Positions 1 through 11,667 of a DNA stretch of 64,000 nucleotides are shown one piece after another. The translations under genes and the position numbers were made by a program. This stretch comes from Meghimatium bilineatum (lineage: Eukaryota; Mollusca; Gastropoda; Stylommatophora; Philomycidae), in assembly GCA_034231615.1 (NCBI GenBank), contig CM067299.1:18070498-18134497 (forward strand), given 5' to 3'. The first letter of the stretch is position 1; each line of letters begins with the position of its first letter. The notes beneath the pieces were generated by a model, which did not search any database, was not told the DNA's origin, and saw only the letters and a program-made list of their open reading frames with translations.

Positions 1-1185
1 AATTATGATCTAAGGTAATTGATTACAATACGATGTGAAACATATATCAAATCGTAACAGTATAATGTGAAAGATAAAACGATTGTAGTCAAATGTTACA
101 AAGACATCAAGTATCTACTCCAATTAGACATCAAATAATCCGTCATATATGAAACGTACATAAAAATGTATTCAGATGTGAAACAGACAACATCAAGTCA
201 TCACAATCAAATGGAAAATAAGACATTGAACATTAATCCGAGGTGAAACACACATAAAACCATTGTAAAAGTGTGAAACATATCACATCATAACAGCTCC
301 ATGTGAACCGACAACAGATCCAAGGTTAAACACACCAAATTATTAGTTCAATGTGAAACATGCATCAAAGCATTAGCCCAATGTCAAATAAATGAAATCA
401 TTAGTTCACTGTCAAGCAGACATCAAATCATTAGGCCAATGTGAAATATACATCGAATCATTAAGCAGACATCAAATCATTAGTTCAATGTGAAATAGAC
501 ATCGAATCATTAGTCCAATGTGAAATAGACATCAAATAATTAAGCAGACATCAAATCATTAGTTCAATGTGAAATAGACATCGAATCATTAGTCCAATGT
601 GAAATAGACATCGAATCATTAGTCCAATGTGAAATGGACATCGAATCCTTAGTCCAATGTGAAATAGACATCGAATCATTAAGCAGACATCAAATCATTA
701 GTTCAATGTGAAATAGACATCGAATCATTAGTCCAATGTGAAATAGACATCGAATCATTAAGCAGACATCAAATCATTAGTTCAATGTGAAATAGACATC
801 GAATCATTAGTCCAATGTGAAATAGACATCGAATCATTAGTCCAATGTGAAATAGACATCGAATCATTAGTCCAATGTGAAATGGACATCGAATCATTAG
901 TCCAATGTGAAATAGACATCGAATCATTAGTCCAATGTGAAATAGACATCGAATCATTAAGCAGACATCAAATCATTAGTTCAATGTGAAATAGACATCG
1001 AATCATTAGTCCAATGTGAAATAGACATCGAATCATTAGTCCAATGTGAAATAGACATCGAATCCTTAGTCCAATGTGAAATAGACATCGAATCATTAAG
1101 CAGACATCAAATCATTAGTCCAATGTGAAATAGACATCGAATCATTAAGCAGACATCAAATCATTAGTCCAATGTGAAACATATG
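1..1185. repeat. 30-bp minisatellite, degenerate 5' part
   Basis: From about 410 the unit catcgaatcattagtccaat plus gtgaaataga repeats with few changes. Shortened units containing aagcagacatcaaatcatt recur and give a higher-order pattern. Positions 30-410 are a diverged version. The period is a multiple of 3, so repetitive open frames appear on the minus strand; I do not regard them as genes. Confidence 0.9.
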
Positions 1186-1368
1186 AAATAACATAAGTTT
1201 ACAATGGATTTTGTGAGAAAGACACATTTTTATATTTCATAGATATAGAACGAGGAAAAAGAATCACCATCACGTATATAAAGCGTTGTACAATAAGTCT
1301 AAGCTATTTATCTCTGAACAATGAAAGAGAAAATAATAGAACACTTTTTATAGTACTGTAGTAATGCA

Positions 1369-1530
1369 AACCGCCGAAGACGGATGTGTAGGGCCATTGG
1401 CGCAAATAAAACGGCAACACAACGCATTTCCATTCTCTGGACTACATTCAACTGGAAATCTTGTAGGATCATTGTCCTGTTACAAGAGAAATCCAGTGGG
1501 AGTTTGAGAATGAACGCTGAAGAAGAAGAA
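1369..1530 (+). mobile_element. SINE-like retroposon family 1, full copy with target duplication
   Basis: About 160 bp, starting ccgccgaagacggatgtgt and ending gaacgctgaagaagaagaa. It is flanked by an 11-bp direct repeat gtagtaatgca (1358-1368 and 1531-1541), the mark of LINE-type insertion. The same sequence recurs throughout the window on both strands. No convincing tRNA A or B box, so its promoter origin is unknown. Confidence 0.85.
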
Positions 1531-1541
1531 GTAGTAATGCA

Positions 1542-2180
1542 GAATACAACTAAGTTAGAGGGATACAACTAAAATGCTCAGTAAGGCCTAACAGGCGTGG
1601 AGAATTGAGCGCATTGCACTTGAGTTTCATTACTTATGTCCAGCACCTCTCAAAATGTGTAGTACGTGAGGTTAAAGCGTTTGTGTAACAGCCGTGAAGT
1701 CTGGGATTCGACTCCAGATTCTGTTAGAATAACGTCCACCATGCACATGACATGGTGACAGCAAAGTCATGTGACCTTGATCGCAGAGCCTCAAGTACCT
1801 TCATGCAACCACCTAAAGGGAAACATGCAGTATTGACAAAGTTAAAAAAATTGTTAAAATCTCCCAACAGAACAGCACCTAGCTTGACAAGTAGTTCCGT
1901 AACTTTAAACGATAATCCGTAGTCCAATTTGTTTGTTTGTTTGTTAAATGGGGGATTAAAGCCTCTTAGCTGAGGCACGACCCTTTCAACCTAAGACAGA
2001 AGTCTATTTTGGTTATATCAGGCCGTATTAGCTTTTATCTAAATGTAACCTAATGATCTGGGTGTTTAGAAAGCCATGCGTGCTATTGCTATAAATTATC
2101 TATATTGCTAGGTGACTCCCATATTGAACTCACGACTTCATTAACACAAGGCAGATGTCTTAATCACTATGCCACAGATA
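1542..2180. other. Non-coding stretch with tRNA-like repeat pieces
   Basis: No coding signal. 1660-1720 contains a B-box-like gggattcgactcc. 2112-2175 on the minus strand reads like a tRNA head (A-box-like tggcatagtgattaagac, B-box-like gtgagttcaat). Both look like remnants of tRNA-derived SINEs; neither folds obviously into an intact tRNA. Confidence 0.45.
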
Positions 2181-2890
2181 TCTACATAAGACATCACTAT
2201 CACTCAATAGTTTATTTTTGGATCAACAACAACATCTACATTAGCTGACACCAACTCAATATGCTATGTTAGACATTAACATCTACATCTGTATACATCG
2301 CCTGCCACTCAATATGTTCTTTTAGATCAACAAGTACATGTGCAGACACTATCATTCATACACCCAGACCTACGTAAACATGCGCAGTTATTTCTCTTAT
2401 ACAGCCGTCATTTGGAAACATTATTATGTCTTAATCTGCAACATAAAATAGTTCTGTGTGGTCATGACAACAGTAATAACAACAGCAACTACAACAACAA
2501 CAAAATGTGAATATATGAACTTATCTCCAGCCACGTTTCGCCATTTTAAATCATTTTACCACACTGAAAAACCGCAAAGAAGTGCTGGTTCGTATCCATA
2601 GTAACCACATTAGACACTTCCGTCTAGCTACTCCGTACAAGCTAACCTTCCTTCAGGTTTAACGTTTGACTTACATCAGGTAGTAGGAAACAGTATAAAC
2701 TAAGTATTTTCTAAACTGATCAGAAGTGATAAGCAGGGAAGAACACGGTATGGGGGTCCATGTTTATTAAATTAATGAGGGTAAGTACGGAAAGAGAGTG
2801 GTAGAGACGTAGAGATAGAGGTATTGAGTGAAAGATGGACGTAAATGTAGGAGCTATTTTAGGAATATGTTTTTATATGATAAACAACTA
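2181..2890. other. Unannotated non-coding stretch
   Basis: Several loosely repeated phrases (acatctacat, aacaacaac) in 2210-2520, otherwise nothing recognised in either strand. Confidence 0.6.
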
Positions 2891-2894
2891 AAAA

Positions 2895-3545
2895 ATGAGC
2901 AAAATGAACAGAAAATTATCAGGCATAACTTTTAAAGTAACAGAGTTCAAATATCTCGGTAGTATTTTTACAGAAAATGGAAGCCTGGATAGAGAAATAG
3001 AGATGAGATGTCAAAAGGCAAATGCAGTAACATACCAACTGTCACCACTACTTCTTCATCCCAAGATCTAGATGGAAGTTAAGAGACAAATGATCTACAG
3101 TATATTCATACCAACACTGTGTTACCAGTGCCAAACCTCATCTTTACATTACAGAAAGATAGTGACATGTGAGATGAAATGCTTGAGGAAAGCTGCCGGG
3201 GTCACCAGGCTTGACAGATTGCGGAATGAATATATCAGGGAAATAATAGGTATAATATCTTGTACAGATTACATAGAGAGAGAACAGATCAAGTGGTTTG
3301 GCCACATTATGAGAATGTATTACGAAAAGTTGCCCGTACAAGCATATAACCAAATGAGATCAGGGTACAAAGCCAGAGGAAGACCATGAAAAAGATGGAT
3401 AGAAAACGTCAGGGACATTCTGTACAGACGCGGTCATAGCACAGCCGAGACCACACATCTGGCTTTAGAACGCAAGCTCGAGCTCCAATCGCCCCTACGC
3501 TTAACGGCAAGAGTGGATCACAAACCACATGGGGAAAGACAATAG
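2895..3545 (+). pseudogene. RTE-type non-LTR retrotransposon, C-terminal ORF remnant
   Basis: One frame reads TEFKYLGSIFTENGSLDREI, then (after a stop) MKCLRKAAGVTRLDRLRNE, IEREQIKWFGHIMRM and RGRP-stop-KRW. This is the typical thumb and C-terminal region after the reverse-transcriptase palm of RTE/CR1-like endonuclease-reverse transcriptases. Two in-frame stops (after HPKI and after RGRP) and absence of the catalytic palm show a 5'-truncated, dead copy. Confidence 0.8.
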
Positions 3546-3730
3546 ACAATAGTTTTAAAAAAATATTTAATTTTGGTAGACAAAATATTTTTTTATTGTA
3601 ATAATGAAGAGAAAAACCTAAGAAAACCATCGGATACTAGAAATGAGAGGGTTGGGGTAACACAAAGAAAATGTAAAAATTAACAGAAATATGTACATGT
3701 GTTACAATATAGGTAAAAAAAAAAAAAAAC

Positions 3731-3790
3731 AACGAGACACAGCGACAGCCAACGTTTCGACTAAAAGCCTTCATCAGGACGAAAGGCAAA
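3731..3790 (-). ncRNA. Hammerhead-ribozyme-like core, probable Penelope-like element remnant (site 1)
   Basis: On the minus strand, CTGATGA (3771-3777) is followed by a short GGC/GTC hairpin and GAAAC (3754-3758), the order of hammerhead core boxes 1 and 2. A similar motif occurs at 5605-5629 and decayed versions elsewhere. Known: Penelope-like retroelements carry hammerhead motifs in their terminal repeats. I could not fold convincing stems I and III, so activity is doubtful. Confidence 0.5.
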
Positions 3791-3881
3791 AAACACAACA
3801 AGCGATATACTAAACATAGAAAGCACATATGATGTAACAATGATAGGAGGGCGAGATTAAAGCGTGGTATGAAACATATCA

Positions 3882-4330
3882 TTGGTAAGAGAAATATCAA
3901 AGATGGAAAGGTCCTACAAGGTAAGAGAAATATCAAAGATAGAAAGGTCCAGCAAGGTAAGAGAAATATCAAAGATAGAAAGGTCCAGCAAGGTAAGAGA
4001 AATATCAAAGATAGAAAGGTCCAGCAAGGTAAGAGAAATATCAAAGATGGAAAGGTCCAGCAAGGTAAGAGAAATATCAAAGATGGAAAGGTCCTACAAG
4101 GTAAGAGAAATATCAAAGATGGAAAGGTCCTACAAGGTAAGAGAAATATCAAAGATGGAAAGGTCCAGCAAGGTAAGAGAAATATCAAAGATGGAAAGGT
4201 CCAGCAAGGTAAGAGAAATATCAAAGATGGAAAGGTCCTACAAGGTAAGAGAAATATCAAAGATGGAAAGGTCCAGCAAGGTAAGAGAAATATCAAAGAT
4301 GGAAAGGTCCAGCAAGGTAAGAGAAGACAG
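3882..4330 (+). repeat. 36-bp minisatellite, about 12 units
   Basis: Unit gtaagagaaatatcaaagat followed by ggaaaggtccagcaag. Units differ mainly at gatgg/gatag and cctac/ccagc. Because 36 is divisible by 3 and no frame of the unit contains a stop, long repetitive ORFs appear on both strands (GKRNIKDGKVQQ on +, FLLPCWTFPSLI on -). The protein is not credible as a gene: no start context, no homology, both strands equally open. Confidence 0.92.
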
Positions 4331-4339
4331 ACATAACGT

Positions 4340-4790
4340 GACGAGTAAATGTGGAGGACAAAAGAATGAAAGATAAGATTTGAGTGAGACGATACAATGG
4401 AACAAAATGTTAACAAAAAAATAAAAGTGTTACTTATCTCAGTGTTAGCCAGCTGGAGACCAACAGTAAAGGGACCAGTACATGCTAACCGTACCAAGAT
4501 GCGATGTGTCAAGTATCACATGATGGACACGCGAAGATTGAAATTAGATACATGACAAATACCTAAGCCAGAACATAAAAACACCACCACCTCGGACCAT
4601 AAATGGCAGTAAAGAATACTCACATGTTCTGACAAGCTAGGTAGATATTAAAAGGGGACAAGGAGTAGGTAAACAGGGCCCACGGGGGGTTAAAGTGATT
4701 AAAAGAGTAGGATCGGATAAGAAGACGGAAGGATGCGGTCCTACCTACAGGCGCAGATATTGCGGATATAACGTATTTGGGAACCAAGTC
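4340..4790. other. Unannotated non-coding stretch
   Basis: Nothing recognised; a G-rich cacggggggt tract near 4680. Confidence 0.55.
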
Positions 4791-5135
4791 TACATTAGAG
4801 ATATACCGTCTCCTGAACCATGTCTACATTAGAGATATAACGTCTGGTGAACCATGTCTGCATTAGAGATACAACGCGCTCGGGAACCAAATATACATTA
4901 GAGATATAACGTGCTCGGGAACCAGGTCTAGAGATATGACGTGTCTGTGAACTAAGTCAGCATCGAGAATGCTCGTGAATCACGTCTATATCGAAAATGC
5001 TCGTGAACCAAGTCTACATCGAAAATGCTCGTGAACCAAGTCTACATCGAAAATGCTCGTGAACCAAGTCTACATCGAGAATGCTCGTGAACCAAGTCTA
5101 CATTGAAAATGCTCGTGAACCAAGTTACATAGAAA
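4790..5135. repeat. Two-phase minisatellite (about 34-bp then 28-bp units)
   Basis: 4790-4940 has units with accatgtctacattagagat; 4960-5135 has about six copies of tctacatcgaaaatgctcgt plus gaaccaag (28 bp). The shared gaacca...tctacat core suggests the second array grew from the first. Confidence 0.8.
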
Positions 5136-5595
5136 ATATTGTATTTTGTTTTAAACATTAAAACCAAAATTTTCCATGCAACAAATATTTAACCAGGCTG
5201 GAGAATGAAATGCGCAGTGTCATGATTTTTGGCGCTGCTGCGATATCTGCTCCTTTAGTTTCGATACATAAAACTTCGGTATGACTTCTAGATCAATTTG
5301 TATCTCACTGGAATTGGAGAGCCATACTTACCCCCTCCTCTTCCCCTCACATCCAATAACTGAAAATAACAACCACTTTTACAGCCACCTCCTACGATAT
5401 ACACTGGCAGAACTCAGTGCCAACATCCTATGTTCCACCTTTTTTGTTGGGCTGGGGAAATAGACGGGTACATTGAAGGGTTAACGTTCCAGTTTCCGAA
5501 AATTGGTGGCTGCGATAACACAGGGCAAGTATCATAATGAACAAAAATAGGTGTAAATGTTACCAAAATAAGTCGATAAAACAACCTAACAGATC
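5136..5595. other. Unannotated non-coding stretch
   Basis: No conserved coding signal; a 60-residue open frame at 5281 has no recognisable features. Confidence 0.5.
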
Positions 5596-5640
5596 ACAGA
5601 TAACGTTTCGACTGAAAAACCTTCATCAGAACAAACAAAA
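5596..5640 (-). ncRNA. Hammerhead-ribozyme-like core, probable Penelope-like element remnant (site 2)
   Basis: Minus strand: CTGATGA (5623-5629), a small hairpin ggtttttcagtc, then GAAAC (5605-5609) and gttatctgtgatctg. It matches site 1 across core and flank (cgaaacgtt), so both belong to one family. Stems I and III not resolved. Confidence 0.48.
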
Positions 5641-6670
5641 AAAACCACTGTAAACAAATCTTACATAGATACACAAATGATGGTGATAGGAAGGAAAAAA
5701 AGGGGAGAAGGACAATAGCGAATGGACAGCGGAGGAAGTAAAGATAGACCAGCATGACCGGGCAAAAGAGGGTGTGAGGGGGAGATAGAGGTGGTAAGTA
5801 AGGAGGGGAAAGTGCACAGAAAAAGTGTAAATAGATAAGATATAATGCAAGTAAAATAAAATAAATTTAAAATAGTTATAATTGAAAAAAGGAGTATGAA
5901 GCAGAGATACCAGGTTAAATAGCAAACTGTAGTCAGTTCCCACCCGTAGAAGAACGCGGAGGCGAGAAAAACATAAATACAGTCAACAAAACATTTGGCT
6001 TGACCTCTTGGACAATATATTAATAAATACACTCTTAAACGACGTCACACGTGTTGATGTGCCGTAAGAGCACTAACACAATCCTTCTCAATGGACTTGG
6101 TTAACGAGTGACTATTGGCTAAAATTGGCTACTCTATTTCTTTGTTCTTGACAAATTGTGAAGGAGCAATCAGACGGCTTTGATCTCAACAGTGCAAGTG
6201 ACAAGTGTTCCTAGAAAGACTTGGAAGAAAGCTTTTCTGGAGAAAATTTCCATTTCACAAAGACGCATTAAGATAACAATAACATACATTCTGGAGAAGT
6301 CTTGTTTACGAACTGGCAAAAATAGCACGTCTTTTCAAACTGATTCAACTCTTTGTTTTTCTATAGGTGAATTAAGACACTTGTGTGCATAATCTTTTAT
6401 CAGAATAGGGCGAAATTTATTTTAAAAATAATTGTCGAATAAAAAAGACTAAGAATGCAGAGTAAACTATATTTCATCACCGTTTTTCACAGCTTTGGAT
6501 TTAAGTTTTGCTGCAATTACCACCTATGATCGATTTATGACTTTTTACATGTTGTTAACCACACCGATAAGTTGGCTGACACATCTGTTATGTAGACATG
6601 GTAGAGCATGTGATTTTTCAATCTTTGTGACATCTTTCATAAGTGGGAATGCTAGCTTGAGATTATATGC
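5641..6670. other. Unannotated non-coding stretch
   Basis: Purine-rich to 5830, then AT-rich. Open frames around 5626-6032 (-) and 6180-6392 (+) lack motifs or plausible splice structure. Confidence 0.5.
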
Positions 6671-6674
6671 ATAC

Positions 6675-6942
6675 ATCATCATCATCATCATCATCATCTT
6701 CATCGTCATCGTCATCATCATCATTATCATCATCATTATCAGCATCATCATTATCATCATCATCATCTTCATCATCTTCATCGTCATCGTCATCATCATC
6801 ATCATCATCATTATCATCATCATCATCATCATTATCATCATCATCATTATCATCATCATCATTAACATTATCATTATCATCATCATCATCATTATCATCA
6901 TTACCATCATCATCATCATTATCAGTATCATCATCATCAGGC
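6675..6942. repeat. (ATC)n trinucleotide microsatellite
   Basis: About 265 bp of atc/ttatc/cgtc repeats. Homopolymer-like Ser, Ile, Met and Asp ORFs over it in several frames are artefacts of the repeat. Confidence 0.96.
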
Positions 6943-7015
6943 ACTGTGCCGTCTGTCATATACCTTCCTGGCTCTCAATAACCCTATTTCTAGATTTATA
7001 AATGAAACGGTGATA

Positions 7016-7130
7016 CAGCACGTTTCCATTATCGTGACTACATCATGCTTGAAATCTAGTAGGACCATTGTCCTGCTACAAGAGAGATACAGCGGCAGTT
7101 TGAGAATGAACGCTGAAGAAGAAGAAGAAG
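7016..7130 (+). mobile_element. SINE-like family 1, 5'-truncated copy
   Basis: Begins within the cagcacgtttccatt segment and runs through aggaccattgtcctgctaca to gagaatgaacgctgaagaag and a (GAA)n tail. Clear target duplication not found. Confidence 0.75.
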
Positions 7131-7254
7131 TATTAGAGAATATCCTGACTCTGTGTCATAATGTTAAGCTACCTAACATTTCCCCATGTCGTCTGTCTGA
7201 TTTTATTAGGCTACTAAGGGGATTAGGAAGGTTGGGATCGTTTTTCAATGTCAT

Positions 7255-7440
7255 AGTTCAAAGTGTCTCAAAAGTCATGCTGAAGTCATGAAGAAATGCG
7301 CAGATAGCGCAGTAAAACTGCAAATTGTGATAAGATGCATTCCGTTCTCCAAACTAACCAGTAGGAGTTTCAGAAAGTTTCAAACTAACCAGCAGGAGTT
7401 TCAGAAAGTTTCAAACTAACCAGCAGGAGTTTCAGAAAGA
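7255..7440 (+). repeat. Family 2 SINE fragment whose 3' part is tandemly triplicated
   Basis: catgctgaagtcatg, gcgcagatagcgcag and gcattccgttctcc follow the family 2 order. Then aaactaaccagcaggagttt plus cagaaagtttc (31 bp) is repeated three times, a small minisatellite born from the SINE tail. Confidence 0.65.
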
Positions 7441-7499
7441 AAAGAGAAAGATAAATCTTTACGTCAAATATAAGCATGCTCCTGACGAACGATGTGAAT

Positions 7500-7978
7500 G
7501 TAAATGCACTCTACATGTCTAAAATACACCCTCCATGTATCAAATACACTCTACATGTATCAAATATACTCTCCATGTATAAAATACACCCTACATGTAT
7601 AAAATACACCCTCCATGTATCAAATACACTCTACATGTCTAAAATACACTCTTCATGTATAAAATACACTCTACATGTATAAAATACACTCTACATGTAT
7701 AAAATACACTCTTCATGTATAAAATACACTCTACATGTATAAAATACACTCTACATGTATAAAATACACTCTTCATGTATAAAATACACTCTACATGTAT
7801 AAAATACTCTCTACATGTATAAAATACACTCTACATGTATAAAATACACTCTACATGTATAAAATACACTCTACATGTATAAAATACAATGTACATGCCT
7901 AAAATAACCCCCCATATCTAAAATACACTCTCTGTATCTAAAATACACTCTCCATATATAAAATACACCTCCATGCAT
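7500..7978. repeat. 20-bp minisatellite, about 24 units
   Basis: Unit aaaatacactctacatgtat with minor variants; very regular from 7620 to 7900, degenerating at both ends. Confidence 0.94.
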
Positions 7979-8081
7979 TTACCGACAGGTGTAAGTGACG
8001 TTCAGGTTCAGAGAAAAGTGGGTGGGATTTGTTCAACCCTACCCCCTCCCCTTAGGAAATATAAACATTACATTTAGTGCT

Positions 8082-8220
8082 AGGAATCAATCTGAAACGC
8101 TGGCAACTCCCCACCCCTCTTCTCCGTACTAGGAATCAAGCTGAAACGCTGGCAACTCCCCACCCCTCTTCTCCGTACTAGGAATCAAGCTGAAACGCTG
8201 GTAGCCTCCCATCCTTCTTC
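8082..8220. repeat. 49-bp direct repeat, nearly three units
   Basis: ctaggaatcaagctgaaacg followed by ctggcaactccccacccctc ttctccgta, units two and three almost identical. Confidence 0.85.
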
Positions 8221-8975
8221 TCCTTAATGTGTTCCCCAATGAGGCCCCAAAAAGTACGGAAAACTAAAAAAAAAAGGCATTTATTTTCTCATTAAGGAAA
8301 ACGTTTCTACAGTCCCCTGGTGGTTTAAAGCATATCTCCAATGGACGCAAGAAATGCTTCAGGCAGAACTATGAAATACTCAACGACTAAGGCAAACTAA
8401 GTAGTGTCCATACATTATCTTGTTTCACTATGTCGTGATATCCTGTAACAAACTCATCCTGATAACGAACCGTGAACTGACACTATCTCCAGCCTGGTCA
8501 GGCCCAGCGTACTTATCAGCTGCATTCATGAACGGAAACAACCAGAACGTTCATATATAACGTAGCTTCACGATTGTTGGGGACTCACTATGTACCACCC
8601 CCCCCACACCCAACACCCCCAGGGTAGAATATTGCAGAAGGTGTGAACGTTGAAAATACATAGAAATGAACCTTTGCGAATCACTGAAAGCACACATAAA
8701 TGTTTGTTAAGATCAAAATTTATTTGTCAAGAATACATTATATAGACGATGTCCATAAATTAAGTACGTTAAAATATTAAGCCTAATTTTTTACCCCTTC
8801 CTTCCTCTTTGTCAGCGATTATTAGGAAATCTAGACCCCCTTGCTTAAATGTGTCAAAACCATATTCACTCATATTAAACATGTTTATTAGTTTAAAAAG
8901 TATGAAAAAAAAAATTATTTCACATTTTTATAAAAAAGTCTATCAATCTATCTATACGCTGTATCCCTTATTTGC
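8221..8975. other. Unannotated non-coding stretch
   Basis: Contains C-rich runs near 8597; nothing recognised. Confidence 0.55.
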
Positions 8976-9180
8976 CTTGCAGCATCAGTGGTAGAAGAGT
9001 TCTCTGGAGGTGGCCTTCCTGTGTATTGTTTGTAAGTTTGTTCCTGTAGCTTCCTTTATTTCTGTGATTAATCTTTTACACGGTCTGCCTTTGGCTTTAT
9101 AGTAAAAATATTTCACATTAAAATATTTAATCAGTATTTTAAAAACAGTATTGTTGGCGTCAACTTTTGTCAATCCTCTC
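8976..9180 (-). pseudogene. RTE-type retrotransposon C-terminal fragment
   Basis: Minus-strand reading KAKGRPCKRLITEIKEATG corresponds to the GRP-KRWITEIKE stretch of the copy at 47.5-48.0 kb, and the ttgcagc-tcag-agttgaagagttctctgga region is shared by both. Strongly decayed. Confidence 0.6.
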
Positions 9181-9840
9181 CACCTTTGTCAACAACTTTC
9201 ATAGCACATCACTCCCCTCCCTCTAATTGTTGACGTAATTTATGAACAACTCCCATATCACACTGCGAGTGAAGGACAGCGCTACCTATGATGACATTAC
9301 ACAACTATATCAAATCACAAATCCCAGAAGAACAAGAATAATAAATGATAATACACAAACTAAGGGAAAGAAGCGAAACAATATAAAACGATCGGACAAT
9401 TGACAAATAATAACAGCATATCTACACGTTAGAATGTCGGATGTTAAGACAATTAAGCCAGGGTACAAAATTAACGGATACAACGGTTCTCAAATGTATA
9501 CCGAGTCCGGGCATCCAGGAAGCAGGATTTGATGGTCGTCACCTGAATGAATAACATCTGGTATTCTTTCGCTATCAGAAAAGTCAAGTTCTAGATTTTA
9601 AAGTACAACTATGGGAAACTAGTTGTCTTCGAGTGTTTTTCCAGAAGGAAATAATAAAATCAAGAATTAAAGTGTCTAGAACAGCAAAAGAAGCCGGGAA
9701 TAAAGCCGACACCACTTCGTTTGACAAACAATGACAACTACAAATCACAAAATGAAAACATTCACTAAATAATTGAAATACATGTACTTGTACATGTAAA
9801 TATTAAGGGAACAGACACTGCATAGAAAACAAGAACAAGT
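9181..9840. other. Unannotated non-coding stretch
   Basis: No coding or repeat signal recognised on either strand. Confidence 0.5.
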
Positions 9841-10310
9841 TAAAGTGTCTTGTTCTTTGGAGTTACGAAAAATTGGTGAAATCATTCACAGTTAAGCAAT
9901 AATTTAACATGAATAGAGACTCCTGCCGCCCATGTGTTGCGGGGATAGAAAGGACAGCAAAGAATTGCTACACTGTTTACTTTTCATGCATATTGTAGGA
10001 GGCGACTAAGGATGTTGAGGGGTGGAGTTGACTATCCCGCCCCAAATAGAATCAAAGTCACACAGAGCCATGCTGAAGTAGAATGTGAGAGATATGAGCA
10101 GATATCGCAGCTATTTTGTAAACCATGACACACCATATTCCGTTCTCCGGGCTACATCCTGCTAATTTTCAGGAGTTTGAGAAAGAACGCAAAAGAAGAA
10201 AGCAATGATATACTGATTTTTTAAGCTGCTTTATTCTTTGGAGCTATGAAAGCCGATGAAGACGTGCAGATTTAAGCAATAAATTAACATGAATGGAGAC
10301 TTCTGAATAC
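9841..10310 (+). mobile_element. SINE-like family 2 copy inside a direct duplication
   Basis: About 9928-10205 follows the family 2 order: gcaaagaattgctacact, aggaggcgactaaggatg, catgctgaagtagaatgtg, gcagatatcgcagctat, ttccgttctccgggc, aggagtttgagaaagaacgc, GAA tail. Flanks 9841-9925 and 10217-10305 are similar to each other (ttctttggag, taagcaat, ttaacatgaat, gagac), so the insertion is bracketed by an older duplication of about 85 bp. Confidence 0.7.
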
Positions 10311-10904
10311 ATACTCCAACGCTGTACATATGTGATAGAACTACGAGACTAGACATGGCCATACCGGCCTGAGTTGGGGGAAAAAAACCGTTACACATCG
10401 GCTCTTACCTGAAGAAAATTGGCAGCGTCATTCTGGAGATTGGCTTGCAAATCTAATAAGATAAAAAATAATCATGAACGTAGAACATAGCCATTAATTT
10501 ATAGTTCCAAGAATTGTCAAATTCTTAGCAAAATCAGATAGCTTCTCACCATCTCTGGGAAATTAGGAATCGTTGCCGAAATAACTCTGCAAATGTTTTG
10601 CCATTGACACATCCAACTAGATGATAAATGGTAGCTATTAGCAAACATTAACGTAAACAATGTTTCTTATCACAGTTTCTGAACTATTTTGAAAATACAA
10701 AAGACTACTATGAAAAACCATTTTGGGTAGCATTTGGCAATATGGAAAATTGTAAGCCACATCAAGTCGAGTGTAGTATATTAGGAGTTTAAAAAAAACT
10801 GTAAAAAAGTCTGCATGTTTCCCGTTAGAGGGTTGCAGGTAGGTGGTATGTGTAGCTGTGTGATAAAGTCGCATGCTCTTGCTGTCGCCACGTGTGAGTT
10901 TTTA
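10311..10904. other. Unannotated non-coding stretch
   Basis: Nothing recognised beyond short open frames. Confidence 0.5.
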
Positions 10905-11005
10905 ATTTATCCCCGATAGAAGAAAATCCAGTCTTTACCGGGAGTTGAACCCTGGACCTCACGGATGTGAGACCAAAGCTTTAAACTCTCGATCATGCGT
11001 TACAC
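10905..11005 (-). repeat. tRNA-derived SINE head (degenerate)
   Basis: Minus strand reads gtaacgcatgatcgagag, then ccagggttcaactcccggt, a B-box match. The A box is poor and the acceptor stem absent, so this is a SINE head, not a tRNA gene. Confidence 0.5.
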
Positions 11006-11660
11006 GTTAAGAGTTAAACACATGAAAAGGGGGGGGGGGGGAACCTGCGCATGGGCATGCTGATTCTCATCTAGGTTCTAGTTTGTCCGGTTTCATTTTT
11101 CCTTCTATTTACTCGTAATTGATCACAGGCCGAAGAAACAATCAGTGATTTACAATCAATGATTTACAATGAATGATTTATAGCGAGGTTATCAATTTCC
11201 TTTTCTAGAGACAACTTTCTTCTACATAGGACATCTGTACTGAAACTCTTCAAGTAAATCCCGCAATTAATGGGATGGTTAAGTTGTTTATTTCCTTGAT
11301 TTTTCTTGTTGATTATCACACCTCCCATCAGTTGTCCTGTGCTGACACTAGTCCCCTCTAAAGATAATTCGGCTAACCTAAACAGAGCGCGGTTTTAAAA
11401 CCGTGCTACAAATTCCCTGGGGCAGACATAAAGATTACTTGAATTTGTTTCTTATCTCAGAGCTTATCTGGATGAAATTTTCCGTTCATTCCTTCACTGG
11501 AATCATGTTTTTCAAATGATGTTTTGATGCTTAGATTAGGTCGGCGCATAGCTCACTCGTGACTTACCAACACTATTCACAAGTATCCAGTCTGTCAGAA
11601 CCAGAGTTTCTGGATGTGGGATAAGTCTCGTGAATTTCTTTCTGGTATCTGAGATAGTTT
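11006..11660. other. Unannotated non-coding stretch
   Basis: A poly-G run at about 11029-11041; a threefold near-repeat of aatgatttaca at 11140-11180; nothing else seen. Confidence 0.5.
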
Positions 11661-11667
11661 GTGTGTG

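Noticed and set aside
1384-1572. Small conserved-looking ORF family (AIGANKTATQRISILWTT...)
   Set aside because: The similar peptides at many loci come from the family 1 SINE, seen in both orientations with target duplications; it is a mobile repeat, not a gene family.
3637-4512. 291-residue minus-strand ORF and 155/164-residue plus-strand ORFs
   Set aside because: 36-bp minisatellite with no stop in several frames; repetitive peptides on both strands.
6495-7001. Poly-Ile, poly-Ser, poly-Asp and poly-Met ORFs
   Set aside because: Translations of an (ATC)n microsatellite in different frames.
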